A stretch of 57,425 nucleotides of DNA from contig CALFXW010000196.1 of the NCBI GenBank assembly GCA_937957805.1, positions 1-57,425 on the forward strand. The letters are read 5' to 3'. This document shows, one piece after another, positions 43,540 through 52,572 of the stretch. The translations under genes were made by a program, and so were the position numbers. A model generated the notes under the pieces. It ran no database searches. It saw nothing but the letters and a program-made list of their open reading frames with translations, and was not told where the DNA came from. The DNA is from an uncultured Sphingopyxis sp. (GTDB lineage: Bacteria > Pseudomonadota > Alphaproteobacteria > Sphingomonadales > Sphingomonadaceae). Position 1 is the stretch's first letter. Each line of letters opens with the position of its first letter.

Positions 43540-44175
43540 ATGCCCTGGACCCGTGACCAAATGGCCGCCCGCGCTGCCAAGGAATTGCAAGATGGCTATT
43601 ATGTCAATCTGGGTATCGGCATCCCGACTTTGGTTGCCAACCATATACCGCAGGGGGTCGAGGTAACGCTGCAAAGCGAAAATGGCATGCTGGGCATCGG
43701 CCCCTTTCCCTTTGAAGATGAAATCGACCCAGACCTGATCAACGCGGGCAAACAGACGATCAGCGAATTGCCGCAAAGCGCCTATTTCGACAGCGCGGCC
43801 AGCTTTGCGATGATCCGTGGCGGGCATATCGACCTTACCGTGCTTGGCGCGATGGAGGTTGCCGAAAATGGCGATATCGCCAATTGGATGGTGCCCGGCA
43901 AGATGATCAAGGGGATGGGCGGCGCGATGGATCTGGTCGCAGGCGTCAAGAAAATCATCGTCGTGATGGAACATTGCGCCAAGGATGGCAGCCCCAAGTT
44001 CATCCCCGCTTGCACCTTGCCGCTGACCGGCAAAAATGTCGTCGATATGATCATCACCGATTTATGCGTTTTTCATCGCGCCGACCACCAAAGCCCGTTC
44101 AAACTGATCGAACTGGCCGACGGGGTCAGCGCCGACAATGTCGCGGCGAAAACCAGCGCACATTATATCACCTGA
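43540..44175 (+). CDS. scoB: 3-oxoacid CoA-transferase subunit B
   Basis: The beta subunit (211 residues) of the CoA-transferase. The catalytic Glu is E47 in QSENGMLG; LGIGIPTLVANHIP, ISELPQSAYFD and GGHIDLTVLGAMEV are typical. AAAGAGG is six bases before the ATG at 43540; the ATG at 43534 directly abuts that site and is less likely. Its partner scoA is separated from it by a lipoprotein gene. Confidence 0.95.
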   Translation: MPWTRDQMAARAAKELQDGYYVNLGIGIPTLVANHIPQGVEVTLQSENGMLGIGPFPFEDEIDPDLINAGKQTISELPQSAYFDSAASFAMIRGGHIDLTVLGAMEVAENGDIANWMVPGKMIKGMGGAMDLVAGVKKIIVVMEHCAKDGSPKFIPACTLPLTGKNVVDMIITDLCVFHRADHQSPFKLIELADGVSADNVAAKTSAHYIT

Positions 44176-44176
44176 C

Positions 44177-45319
44177 GTGGATAGGGCGGCGATCGAGCAA
44201 CAGGTAAATGCCGCAGCCGGGGCGTTACAGGCGGGTGACGGCGCGCGCGCGCGCGATCTGGTGCGCCCGATTGCCGAAAACCACCCCGGCCATGCGCAAT
44301 TGTGGATGCTCTTGGCAGAGGCTTGCCGGCTCGCAGGCGACATGGCGGGGCTGGAGGGAGCGGCCGACCATCTCGTCGCGCATGAACCGCGCGCCATCCG
44401 CGCCTGGGGGTGGAAGGGGGATGCCCGCCGTGCCGCCGGGGACGCGCGCGTGGCGGCGAGTTGGTACCGCGATGGCTTGCGCCAGGCGGCAGGCTTTCAA
44501 AATATGCCCGATGCGCTGCAGGCAGAGGTGGCACGCCAACGCGATGCGCTGGCCGAGTTGGAGGCGCAGTTTGACGATGCGCTGCGCGCCGGGCTCCATG
44601 CTCGCGGGATAGATGCCGTATCCTCCGCCTTTGCCGAATCGCTCGACCTGCTCGCAGGCAAGGCGCAGATCCAATTACAGCGGCCCAGCGCTTATTATTT
44701 TCCCGGCCTGCCGCAGCGCACATTTTACGAGCGTGATGAATTTGAATGGGCGGCGGCGGTCGAAGCAGCGGCACCAGCCATCCGCGATGAACTGCACGCG
44801 GCATTGGCTGCGGGCGATATTTTCACCCCCTATCTGCAGCCGGCGAGCGACCGGCCCAACCGCGATTTTCACGGCATGGCTGGCAATGCGGATTGGAGCG
44901 CGCTCCACCTCACCGAAAATGGCCAGCCGATAGCCGAACTTGCGGCGCGCTTTCCCGCAACACTGGCGGCAATGGCAGCGCTGCCGCTGTGCCGGATATC
45001 GAGCCGCGCGCCGACGATCATGTTCTCCCGCCTCGCCCCCGGCGCGCAAATCCCCGCGCATCACGGGATGATCAACGGGCGGCTGATTTGCCATTTGCCG
45101 CTGATCGTACCGGGCGATGGCGCGTTGCGCGTCGGCAATCAGACGCGCACATGGTGCTTTGGTGAGTTGCTGATTTTTGATGATTCGATCGAACATGCTG
45201 CGTGGAACCATGCGCTGAACGAGCGTATCGTCTTGATATTCGATGTCTGGCATCCCGCACTCAGCGCGGCAGAATGCACCGCCATCGCTGCGCTGTTCGA
45301 CGTCATCGACGGTGCGTAG
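44177..45319 (+). CDS. aspartyl/asparaginyl beta-hydroxylase family protein with N-terminal TPR-like region
   Basis: A 380-residue two-part protein. Residues about 1-110 are helical and TPR-like; the C-terminal part is the aspartyl/asparaginyl beta-hydroxylase domain of the 2-oxoglutarate/Fe(II) type, with HHGMINGRLICHLPL and the second His in SIEHAAWNH, and the RIVLIFDVWHP strand. The start is GTG at 44177, one base after the scoB stop; no ATG exists nearby. Its target protein or metabolite is unknown. The next gene overlaps or abuts its end. Confidence 0.83.
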   Translation: MDRAAIEQQVNAAAGALQAGDGARARDLVRPIAENHPGHAQLWMLLAEACRLAGDMAGLEGAADHLVAHEPRAIRAWGWKGDARRAAGDARVAASWYRDGLRQAAGFQNMPDALQAEVARQRDALAELEAQFDDALRAGLHARGIDAVSSAFAESLDLLAGKAQIQLQRPSAYYFPGLPQRTFYERDEFEWAAAVEAAAPAIRDELHAALAAGDIFTPYLQPASDRPNRDFHGMAGNADWSALHLTENGQPIAELAARFPATLAAMAALPLCRISSRAPTIMFSRLAPGAQIPAHHGMINGRLICHLPLIVPGDGALRVGNQTRTWCFGELLIFDDSIEHAAWNHALNERIVLIFDVWHPALSAAECTAIAALFDVIDGA

Positions 45320-45857
45320 CGTGCGGAATATCTTGCTGACGCTGCTGCTGGCGGTCATTCTGGGGCTGCTGGCTGGCTATTTCTTGGGGCGCCATGCCAG
45401 CGCGCCCGCACCACAGCCGCAACATATTGCCAGCCCCCGGCCCGCCCACCATGCGCGCCAAAATATGCGGCCCGCGGCCGAACCCGGCGGGGACGGGACA
45501 CAGCGGCATTATTTCGCCCGCTGTCATACCGGTGGCGGGCGCAATTGCGTCGTCGATGGCGATACTATCTGGATGGATGGCGAAAAAATCCGCCTTGCCG
45601 ACATTGATACGCCCGAAACCCATCAGGCGCGCTGCCCCTATGAACAGCAATTGGGCGACCGGGCAACCGCACGGCTGCAAAACCTGCTCAACGCGGGGCC
45701 AATCGCACTCGCCCCCGCCGCCAATGGCCGCAGCCACGACCGTTATGGCCGACGGTTGGCGGTGCTGACGCGCGGTGGCCAAAGTCTGGGCATGATTTTG
45801 GTGCGCGAGGGGCTGGCGCGGCGATATTCGGGCGGTCCGCGCGACCCATGGTGTTGA
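45312..45857 (+). CDS. membrane-anchored staphylococcal-nuclease-like protein
   Basis: A 181-residue protein with a single N-terminal membrane helix (NILLTLLLAVILGLLAGYFLG) and an SNase-like domain in the second half. The core VVDGDTIWMDGEKIRLADIDTPET and a DRYGRRLA segment carry residues expected of the thermonuclease active site, so it is probably an extracytoplasmic nuclease. It starts at GTG 45312 or 45321; neither has a Shine-Dalgarno site, and the first overlaps the previous stop by 8 bases. Confidence 0.82.
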   Translation: MRSVRNILLTLLLAVILGLLAGYFLGRHASAPAPQPQHIASPRPAHHARQNMRPAAEPGGDGTQRHYFARCHTGGGRNCVVDGDTIWMDGEKIRLADIDTPETHQARCPYEQQLGDRATARLQNLLNAGPIALAPAANGRSHDRYGRRLAVLTRGGQSLGMILVREGLARRYSGGPRDPWC

Positions 45858-45919
45858 CGGCAAAAAACTGCGCTTCTGCCCTTGTCATCCCCGCCCCGCC
45901 TTTATAGGCGCTAGGCATC

Positions 45920-47347
45920 ATGCCCAAACCCCGCACATTATATGAAAAAATCTGGGATGCGCACGTCGTTGCGCGCCGCGAAGATGGCACCTGCCTGATT
46001 TTCATCGACCGCCATCTCGTCCATGAAGTCACCAGCCCACAAGCCTTTGCCGGCCTTGCCGCAAATGGTCGACAGGTGCGCCGCCCCGACCTGACGCTTG
46101 CCGTGCCCGACCATAATCTGCCGACGACAGCGCGGCTCGATGCGGCGGGTCAGCCCATCCCCATTGCCGATGCCGAAAGCGCTGCGCAGCTCGCCGCGCT
46201 GGAGGCGAATGTTCGCGCCTTTGGCGTGCCCTATATCGGTGCGCATGATGTGCGGCAGGGCATCGTCCATGTCGTCGGCCCCGAACAAGGCTTTACGCTT
46301 CCCGGCACAACGTTGGTTTGCGGCGATTCGCACACTGCCGCGCACGGGGCATTGGGCGCGCTCGCCTTTGGTATCGGGACGAGCGAGGTTGAACATGTGC
46401 TTGCCACCCAGACATTGTGGCTTGCCCCGTCCAAAGCCATGGCGGTGGTGGTGGAGGGTGCACTGGCCCCCGGCGTTACGGCCAAGGATGTCATCCTCCA
46501 CATCATCGGTCGGATTGGCACCGCTGGCGGCACTGGCCATGTCATTGAATTTATGGGTTCAACTATCCGAAGCATGGGGATGGAGGAGCGGCTGACGATA
46601 TCCAACATGGCGATAGAGGGGGGCGCGCGCGCCGGACTGATCGCCCCCGATGCCGTCACCTTTACCTATCTGCAGGGGCGGCCGATGGCCCCCAAGGGCA
46701 CAGATTGGGACGCGGCGCTGCGCCATTGGCAAAGCCTGCCGACCGATGCCGACGCAGTTTTTGACCGGCGCGTCGAAATCAATGCCCCCGACATTGCGCC
46801 CAGTGTCACCTGGGGCACCAGCCCTGAGGATGTCGTGTCGATCACCGGCCATGTGCCCGCACCTGAAAGCTTTGCCGACCCGGCCAAGCAGGATGCGGCG
46901 CGCGCCAGCCTCGCCTATATGGGGTTGGAAGCGGGCACCGCGATGCAGGATATTGCGATTGAAAATATCTTCATCGGCAGCTGCACCAACAGCCGGATAG
47001 AGGATTTGCGCGCCGCCGCCGCCATTTTGCGCGGACGGCGCAAGGCGGCAAATGTCCGCTGGGCGATCGTCGTGCCCGGCTCCGGCCTCGTCAAAGCGCA
47101 GGCGGAGGCAGAGGGGCTGGATCGCATATTCACCGATGCCGGATTTGAATGGCGCGAACCGGGCTGTTCGGCGTGCCTGGGCATGAACCCGGACAAGGTG
47201 CCGACGGGGGAACGCTGTGCTTCCACCTCCAACCGCAATTTCGTCGGGCGGCAAGGGCCGGGTAGCCGAACCCACCTCCTCTCCCCCGCCATGGCGGCGG
47301 CAGCGGCGGTGCGTGGCAGATTAGCCGATGTGCGTGAATATCTCTAA
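45920..47347 (+). CDS. leuC: 3-isopropylmalate dehydratase large subunit
   Basis: LeuC of 475 residues, the [4Fe-4S] isomerase subunit of leucine synthesis. The cluster cysteines lie in GSCTNSR and CSACLGMNPDK; ILIFIDRHLVHEVTSPQAF, GDSHTAAHGA and ENIFIGSCTN-type segments are typical. Its partner leuD follows after an intervening metallo-beta-lactamase-fold gene. leuA and leuB are not in the window. Confidence 0.97.
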   Translation: MPKPRTLYEKIWDAHVVARREDGTCLIFIDRHLVHEVTSPQAFAGLAANGRQVRRPDLTLAVPDHNLPTTARLDAAGQPIPIADAESAAQLAALEANVRAFGVPYIGAHDVRQGIVHVVGPEQGFTLPGTTLVCGDSHTAAHGALGALAFGIGTSEVEHVLATQTLWLAPSKAMAVVVEGALAPGVTAKDVILHIIGRIGTAGGTGHVIEFMGSTIRSMGMEERLTISNMAIEGGARAGLIAPDAVTFTYLQGRPMAPKGTDWDAALRHWQSLPTDADAVFDRRVEINAPDIAPSVTWGTSPEDVVSITGHVPAPESFADPAKQDAARASLAYMGLEAGTAMQDIAIENIFIGSCTNSRIEDLRAAAAILRGRRKAANVRWAIVVPGSGLVKAQAEAEGLDRIFTDAGFEWREPGCSACLGMNPDKVPTGERCASTSNRNFVGRQGPGSRTHLLSPAMAAAAAVRGRLADVREYL

Positions 47348-47371
47348 GTGGGGGCAAAGGGAGTGGCAAAG

Positions 47372-48238
47372 ATGAAGACCGGCAAGCATTTGTTCATGGC
47401 CATATCCGCACTGGCGCTCAGCCTCGCCGCCGCGGGCTGTGCCAAGGCGCAGTCGAGCGCGCCTGCAACCCCTGCGACCCTGACGCTGACCCGGCTCGAC
47501 TGCGGCACGATCATGGTCAACGACCTCAACCTATTTTCGGATACAGATGCTTTCCTCGGCGCGCAACGGCAATTGGTCGATAGCTGTTACCTCATCCGCC
47601 ATGGCGATACATATATGCTGTGGGACACGGGGCTGCCCGCCAGCCTGATCGGCGCGGTGCGCGAACAGGGCGAACCGATGGTGCCCGCCATGACCATCAG
47701 CATCAGCGACCAACTGGCGCGGCTCGGCGTGCGCCCCGACCAGATTTCGATCATTGCGATCAGCCACCGCCATTTTGACCATATCGGCCAGATCGGTGAT
47801 TTTCCCAACGCGCGACTGCTGATCGGGGCGGGCGACTGGAACGACATCCGCAGCGAAGGCTTGGCCAATGAAGAAAACGCCCCCTTTGCCCATTGGCTGA
47901 CAGGCGGTGGCAATGTCGATCCGGTTGCGGGCGACCGCGATATTTTCGGTGATGGCAGCGTGGTGATGCTCAACATGCCGGGGCATACCAGCGGCCACCA
48001 CAGCTTGCTGGTGCGGCTGGCGGCGATGGGGCCGGTGTTGCTGACCGGCGACCTTGCCCATTTTCAGGAGAATTATGACCAGAATGGCGTGCCGATTTTC
48101 AACGCCGACCGCGCCGATACGCTCGCCTCGTTCGACCGCTTCAAGGCACTGGCGCGCAATTTGCGCGCGACGGTCATCATCCAGCATGAAGCAGGCGATG
48201 TCGGTAAATTGCCCGCCTTTCCCGCCGCAGCGCAATAA
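47372..48238 (+). CDS. metallo-beta-lactamase-fold lipoprotein, AHL-lactonase-like
   Basis: A 288-residue predicted lipoprotein with lipobox LAAAGC (Cys 23) and an MBL-fold hydrolase domain. All expected metal ligands are present: H132, H134, D136, H137 (SHRHFDH), H205 in MPGHTSGHH, D227 in LTGDLAH and H272. The layout resembles N-acyl-homoserine lactonases and other MBL hydrolases; substrate is unknown. AAAGGGAG 8-9 bases before the ATG at 47372 decides the start; in-frame GTGs at 47348 and 47363 are weaker. It sits between leuC and leuD, an odd place for an exported enzyme. Confidence 0.8.
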   Translation: MKTGKHLFMAISALALSLAAAGCAKAQSSAPATPATLTLTRLDCGTIMVNDLNLFSDTDAFLGAQRQLVDSCYLIRHGDTYMLWDTGLPASLIGAVREQGEPMVPAMTISISDQLARLGVRPDQISIIAISHRHFDHIGQIGDFPNARLLIGAGDWNDIRSEGLANEENAPFAHWLTGGGNVDPVAGDRDIFGDGSVVMLNMPGHTSGHHSLLVRLAAMGPVLLTGDLAHFQENYDQNGVPIFNADRADTLASFDRFKALARNLRATVIIQHEAGDVGKLPAFPAAAQ

Positions 48239-48247
48239 GGACAGGCT

Positions 48248-48844
48248 ATGCAAGCGACGCGCATGATTTCAGGCCGCGCCATCCCTTGGGGCGCCAAAAA
48301 TATCGACACCGACATCATCATCCCGGCCAAATGGTTGAAAACAATCAGCCGCGACGGACTGGGCCGGGGGGCGTTTGAAAGCGTGCGCGCCGTGCCCGGC
48401 AATATTTTAGACGCGCCCGAAAATCAGGGTGCGCCGATATTGCTGGCGGGGGATAATTTCGGCTGTGGCTCCAGCCGCGAACATGCCGCATGGGCGATGC
48501 TCGACATGGGGTTGCAGGCGGTGATCGCACCCAGTTTTTCCGACATTTTTTCGGGCAATGCGTTCAAAAATGGCGTGCTCGCCGTCACGCTCTCCGAGCA
48601 GGATATTGCGCGGCTGATGGCGGTGGCGGCCGATGGTGCCACCATCACCATCGACCTTGAGAATCAGGTCGTCACTAGTGATCGGCAGGATCGTTTCGCC
48701 TTTGCCATCGACCCGTTTCGCAAAATGTGCCTGATGCGGGGGCTGGATGAAATCGCGCTCACGCTGGCAGAGGACGGCGCGATTGCCGTGCACGAAGCCC
48801 GCCAAGCCCAAACCGCCCCCTGGCTGGTGCCGGCTCAAGGATAA
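48248..48844 (+). CDS. leuD: 3-isopropylmalate dehydratase small subunit
   Basis: LeuD of 198 residues, which pairs with LeuC. Signatures: SGRAIPWGAKNIDTDIIIPA and GDNFGCGSSREHAAWA, and the NAFKNG motif. It starts 9 bases after the MBL lipoprotein gene and is the last gene of this run; 125 bases of non-coding sequence follow. Confidence 0.96.
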   Translation: MQATRMISGRAIPWGAKNIDTDIIIPAKWLKTISRDGLGRGAFESVRAVPGNILDAPENQGAPILLAGDNFGCGSSREHAAWAMLDMGLQAVIAPSFSDIFSGNAFKNGVLAVTLSEQDIARLMAVAADGATITIDLENQVVTSDRQDRFAFAIDPFRKMCLMRGLDEIALTLAEDGAIAVHEARQAQTAPWLVPAQG

Positions 48845-48969
48845 TATCCAAGCATAAGTCTCTGGTGCTTGCGCTTTCCATACCGCTCTTTAGAAATATT
48901 GCCACGACCTGCCGATTCATGGCGGCGGAAACAATGGCATAGTTGCGATATTGGCGGGAGGATGGGTTT

Positions 48970-49971
48970 ATGAAGGCGTTGATCAGCACGGCATGCGGCG
49001 GGCCCGAAACCCTTGTTCTGGGTGAATTGCCCGACCCGGTGGCGGGCGAGGGGCAGTTATTGGTCGGTGTCCACGCCTGTTCGATCAACTTTCCCGATAC
49101 GCTGATCATCGTCGATAAATATCAATTCCGTCCCGAACGCCCCTTTGCACCGGGCGGCGAAGTGGCAGGCGTGGTGCGTGCGGTGGGCGCAGGTATCAGC
49201 GGCTTTGCGGTGGGTGACCGGGTGATCGCCGCCTGCGGCAATGGCGGGCTGGCACAGCAGGTGGCGGTGCGCGCTGCCAATGCCTATGCCCTGCCCGCGA
49301 CGCGCAGCTTTGCCGAGGGGGCGAGCCTCTTGATGACCTATGGCACCTCTATCCACGCGCTCAAGGACAGGGGGCGGCTGCAAGCGGGTGAAACATTGCT
49401 GGTGCTTGGCGCTGCGGGCGGGGTTGGCCTAGCCGCGGTGGAAATTGGCAAGGCGATGGGCGCGCGCGTTATCGGCGCGGTGTCGAGCGTGGAGAAGGCC
49501 GATCTGGTGCGCGCGGCGGGCGCGGATGATTGCATCATCTATCCCCAGCAACCCTTTGACAAGGACGCGTCCAAGGCGCTCGCCGAACAATTTAAGGCAG
49601 CAGTCGGCCCCAAGGGGGCGGATGTTATTTATGATGCGGTGGGCGGTGACTATGCCGAACCCGCACTGCGTTCGATCGCGTGGGAGGGGCGGTTTCTGGT
49701 CGTCGGTTTCCCCGCTGGCATTCCCAAATTGGCGCTCAACCTCACCCTCCTCAAAAGCTGCGACGTTTGCGGCGTGTTCTGGGGCGCATTTGCCGCGCGC
49801 GATCCAGAGGGGAACCGCGCCCATATCAGCCAATTATTCGACTGGTGGGCGGCGGGCAAAATCCAGCCGCGCATCACCGCCACCTATCCGCTAGAACGGG
49901 GGGGGGAGGCGATCGCCGCGCTGGGCGATCGCAAGGCGGCGGGTAAGCTGGTGGTGGAGATTAAACCCTAA
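48970..49971 (+). CDS. NADPH:quinone oxidoreductase (zinc-free MDR family)
   Basis: A 333-residue medium-chain oxidoreductase without the zinc ligands of alcohol dehydrogenases. The N-terminal domain opens MKALISTACGGPETLVLGELPDP (in pieces); the Rossmann domain has LVLGAAGGVGLAAVEIGKAMGARVI. It reduces quinones or other electrophiles with NADPH. GGAGGA is 7 bases before the ATG at 48970; the frame stays open from 48943 upstream. Alone between the leuD gap and the convergent nitroreductase gene. Confidence 0.9.
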   Translation: MKALISTACGGPETLVLGELPDPVAGEGQLLVGVHACSINFPDTLIIVDKYQFRPERPFAPGGEVAGVVRAVGAGISGFAVGDRVIAACGNGGLAQQVAVRAANAYALPATRSFAEGASLLMTYGTSIHALKDRGRLQAGETLLVLGAAGGVGLAAVEIGKAMGARVIGAVSSVEKADLVRAAGADDCIIYPQQPFDKDASKALAEQFKAAVGPKGADVIYDAVGGDYAEPALRSIAWEGRFLVVGFPAGIPKLALNLTLLKSCDVCGVFWGAFAARDPEGNRAHISQLFDWWAAGKIQPRITATYPLERGGEAIAALGDRKAAGKLVVEIKP

Positions 49972-49979
49972 CCCGCCCG

Positions 49980-50693
49980 CTATCCCGCATCAAAACCGTG
50001 CCAAGCCACCACTTCGTCGAGCGGGGCGCGGTCGACGGCAAAATTGTTGACCGGCGCTGCTGCATCGCGCCAGCCGATGGCCAGTCCGGCATAGAGGATA
50101 TGGTCATCCCCGATTGCCAACGCATCGCGCACCTGTTTGCCGTAAATCGACCATGCTTCCTGCGGACAGCTGTCGAGCCCGGCTTCGCGCAGCAATAGCA
50201 TCAGGCTTTGCAGATAAATGCCAATGTCGGCCCATTGCGGCGGCCCCATGAAGCGCGGGCAATGAACAAAGGCGACCACCGGCGCACCAAAGCCGGTAAA
50301 ATTCTGCGCCATCGCCATGTTGCGCGCCATCCGGTCGCTGCGTTCGATGCCCATAGCATCATACATGGCATGCGCCACGCCATACCGCCGCGCCATATAG
50401 GGTTCGGGCAGGCCCGGCGGATAGATGACATATTCACCATCCGCGATGCCGCCACCCGCCATCATCGCCTGTTGCACCGCAGTGATGACATTGCCGAGCG
50501 CATCACCGGTCACCACCGCGACATGCCATGGCTGGACATTGCCGCCCGATGGCGCGCGCTGCGCCTTGGCCATAATCTCACGCAGCAAGGCGGGTTCGAC
50601 CGGCGTATCCTGAAAGGCGCGGATCGAACGGCGCGATGCCATTGCCGCACTGACACTTAGCGCGGCGGCGGCGGCATTTTCTGTATAAGTCAT
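49980..50693 (-). CDS. nitroreductase family protein
   Basis: A 237-residue FMN-dependent nitroreductase-type protein. Family elements: SRRSIRAFQDTPVEPALL near the N-terminus, APSGGNVQPWHV and GLDSCPQEAWSIYG. It reduces nitro compounds or quinones with NAD(P)H; substrate unspecified. Its start overlaps the stop of the RDD gene upstream (4 bases), so it belongs to the tail of the MoxR operon, unlike typical solo nitroreductases. Confidence 0.88.
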   Translation of the reverse strand: MTYTENAAAAALSVSAAMASRRSIRAFQDTPVEPALLREIMAKAQRAPSGGNVQPWHVAVVTGDALGNVITAVQQAMMAGGGIADGEYVIYPPGLPEPYMARRYGVAHAMYDAMGIERSDRMARNMAMAQNFTGFGAPVVAFVHCPRFMGPPQWADIGIYLQSLMLLLREAGLDSCPQEAWSIYGKQVRDALAIGDDHILYAGLAIGWRDAAAPVNNFAVDRAPLDEVVAWHGFDAG

Positions 50694-51571
50694 TGCAGTT
50701 CCGAATTTTTATCTGCCCGGCGTTTGCCGAACAACAGGTCGCGTTCCTGTTTCGCCTTAAGCTGTCGATAAAAGCTGACAAGGAAAAGCATATCATCCTC
50801 TGCCAGCGGGCGGCCCAATTTTGCGCGGATGGTGTCGGCAACCAATATCTTGCGCGGCAGATCACCGGTGCGGATCACCCGTTCCAGTTCCTGCAATTCA
50901 AATACCCCATATACTGCCAGTTCAGCGTTGGTGAAGACGGGGCCATCGGCCGGTTCTTCCAACACATTTTCGTTGATTTCGCGCGCGATGCGGCGGCGCT
51001 TTGCCTGCACGACCCAGGTGCCGGCAATCAAATCCCCCAGCCGCATCCGGTCCTTGTTGAACAGCAGGAAACAGCCCAGCCCCAATGTCCAGACCAGCCC
51101 CAATAGTGCGGTCGCGGCCCCCAGCGCATCGCCCATGCCGTTCATGATAAATTGCGCTGGCAGCAATATTTCCAGCTGGCGTACGAAATTGCGCGCCACC
51201 ACCGATGCCACCGACAATTGCCCGCCGTCGCGCGCCACAACGCGCAGGCCGAGCAGCCGCTTGCCCGGGGTTGCCGCGCGCGGCCCCAATTCAAAGCCAA
51301 TGAACCAGAAATTGGTGAGGAGGAAGATGCCCAGCATGATGCCGACCCCTGCGACATCGCGTGCGGCACCATCGCTATTCAGGCCAGCAAAGCCAAAAAT
51401 TATGACAAAGCCAAGGATGACGAGCGACTGCAGGAAAAAATCGATCAGCAAGGCCGCCAGCCGCGCACCCGCCGAACCGATTTCTAGGCGCAGATCCACC
51501 CCCTCTGGCGTCACAACCTGACGCACCATCGCATCACGCCGCCGCGCATAGGCTGCCCCCGCGCTGGTCAT
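50690..51571 (-). CDS. RDD family membrane protein
   Basis: A 293-residue membrane protein with an RDD domain. The name-giving Arg and Asp residues lie in RLAALLIDFFLQ and the FNKDRMRLGDLIAGTWVV segment. Three to four membrane helices; a soluble tail of about 110 residues follows, rich in Glu and Arg and ending in a basic KRRADKN. Role unknown; RDD proteins recur beside SpoIIM and MoxR genes. Its stop overlaps the start of the nitroreductase gene, and its start overlaps the SpoIIM-like stop. Confidence 0.85.
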   Translation of the reverse strand: MTSAGAAYARRRDAMVRQVVTPEGVDLRLEIGSAGARLAALLIDFFLQSLVILGFVIIFGFAGLNSDGAARDVAGVGIMLGIFLLTNFWFIGFELGPRAATPGKRLLGLRVVARDGGQLSVASVVARNFVRQLEILLPAQFIMNGMGDALGAATALLGLVWTLGLGCFLLFNKDRMRLGDLIAGTWVVQAKRRRIAREINENVLEEPADGPVFTNAELAVYGVFELQELERVIRTGDLPRKILVADTIRAKLGRPLAEDDMLFLVSFYRQLKAKQERDLLFGKRRADKNSELQ

Positions 51572-52572
51572 GCGGCCCCGACCCGGCGACGCGGCAGATA
51601 GAAATAGCTGCACCAGAATAACAGCAAGGTGCCGCCAATCGCATATCTAAGCGCGGTTTGTTGCACCAATTGGCGGGCGAACCCTTCGAGCAGCCCGGCG
51701 AGCGCTAGCATCAACAGGACGCCGATCATCGCCGCGCCGCTTTCGCGCCCAGCCTGCGCCGCTGCGACCATCCGACTCTGCGCACCGGGAAAGGCAAAAC
51801 CGGTGCCGATGCGCAGTCCCGCCGCACCGGCGATGATGATTGCGAAAATTTCGGTCGTGCCGTGGATCGACAGCCAGCCGACAAAATCGGTTAGCAGCCC
51901 CGCCTGGGCAAAAACATAGAGCATCGGGCCGGTTGACAGCCCCTGATAAAAAATAAGGAGGAGGGTGGGCACCCCAAAGGCAAAGCCCAATGCAAAGGCG
52001 TTGATCGCCACGCTAGCATTATTGGTGAACAAAAAGGTCGCAAAAAAATGTAAGCCGTCGCGATCTTCTGGCGCTGTGCCGAAAATGGTGCGGCGCAATT
52101 CAGCCGCGCTCGCATCTGGCCCGCGCCCCTGCACCATCCCCTCTGGCATCAGCGCATGATACCAATTGGCGTCCGATGCGACGAGCCACCAACTGAGCGC
52201 GATGCCAAGCGCGAGTACCGCAAAGACGATCAGCGATTCGCGCCATAGTCCCTTTACCGCCGCTGGCCAGTCGTTGCGGAAAAAGGCGGCGAGCCGGGCA
52301 CGACGCGATTCGCGCACGCCATAAATCAGGAAATAGCCGCGCGTCGCCAACCCTTCGAGATAGTCGATTAGCGCCGCATCGAGGCTGGTCGCACGCGCAA
52401 TCGATAGCGAGGACAAGGTGGCGCGATAGAGGCGGGGCAGCGCCAATAATTCTTCATCGCTGATCCGGCGAAATGCCCAACCTTCGAGCCGATTGCACAG
52501 CGCTTCGAATTGCTGCCACTCCCCCTCATGCTCCTGACGGAAGGCGGCGGTGGAGTAAGTAATTTCCCCCAT
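51568..52572 (-). CDS. SpoIIM / DUF95 family membrane protein
   Basis: A 334-residue polytopic membrane protein resembling stage II sporulation protein M (DUF95). The typical core FLFTNNASVAINAFALGFAFGVPTLLLIFYQG (in pieces, about 185-215) and HGTTEIFAIIIAGAAGLRIG are visible. A helical cytosolic part of about 110 residues precedes the first membrane helix. In sporulating Bacilli SpoIIM works with SpoIID and SpoIIP in peptidoglycan remodelling; this organism does not sporulate. The ATG at 52572 overlaps the DUF58 stop. Confidence 0.85.
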   Translation of the reverse strand: MGEITYSTAAFRQEHEGEWQQFEALCNRLEGWAFRRISDEELLALPRLYRATLSSLSIARATSLDAALIDYLEGLATRGYFLIYGVRESRRARLAAFFRNDWPAAVKGLWRESLIVFAVLALGIALSWWLVASDANWYHALMPEGMVQGRGPDASAAELRRTIFGTAPEDRDGLHFFATFLFTNNASVAINAFALGFAFGVPTLLLIFYQGLSTGPMLYVFAQAGLLTDFVGWLSIHGTTEIFAIIIAGAAGLRIGTGFAFPGAQSRMVAAAQAGRESGAAMIGVLLMLALAGLLEGFARQLVQQTALRYAIGGTLLLFWCSYFYLPRRRVGAA

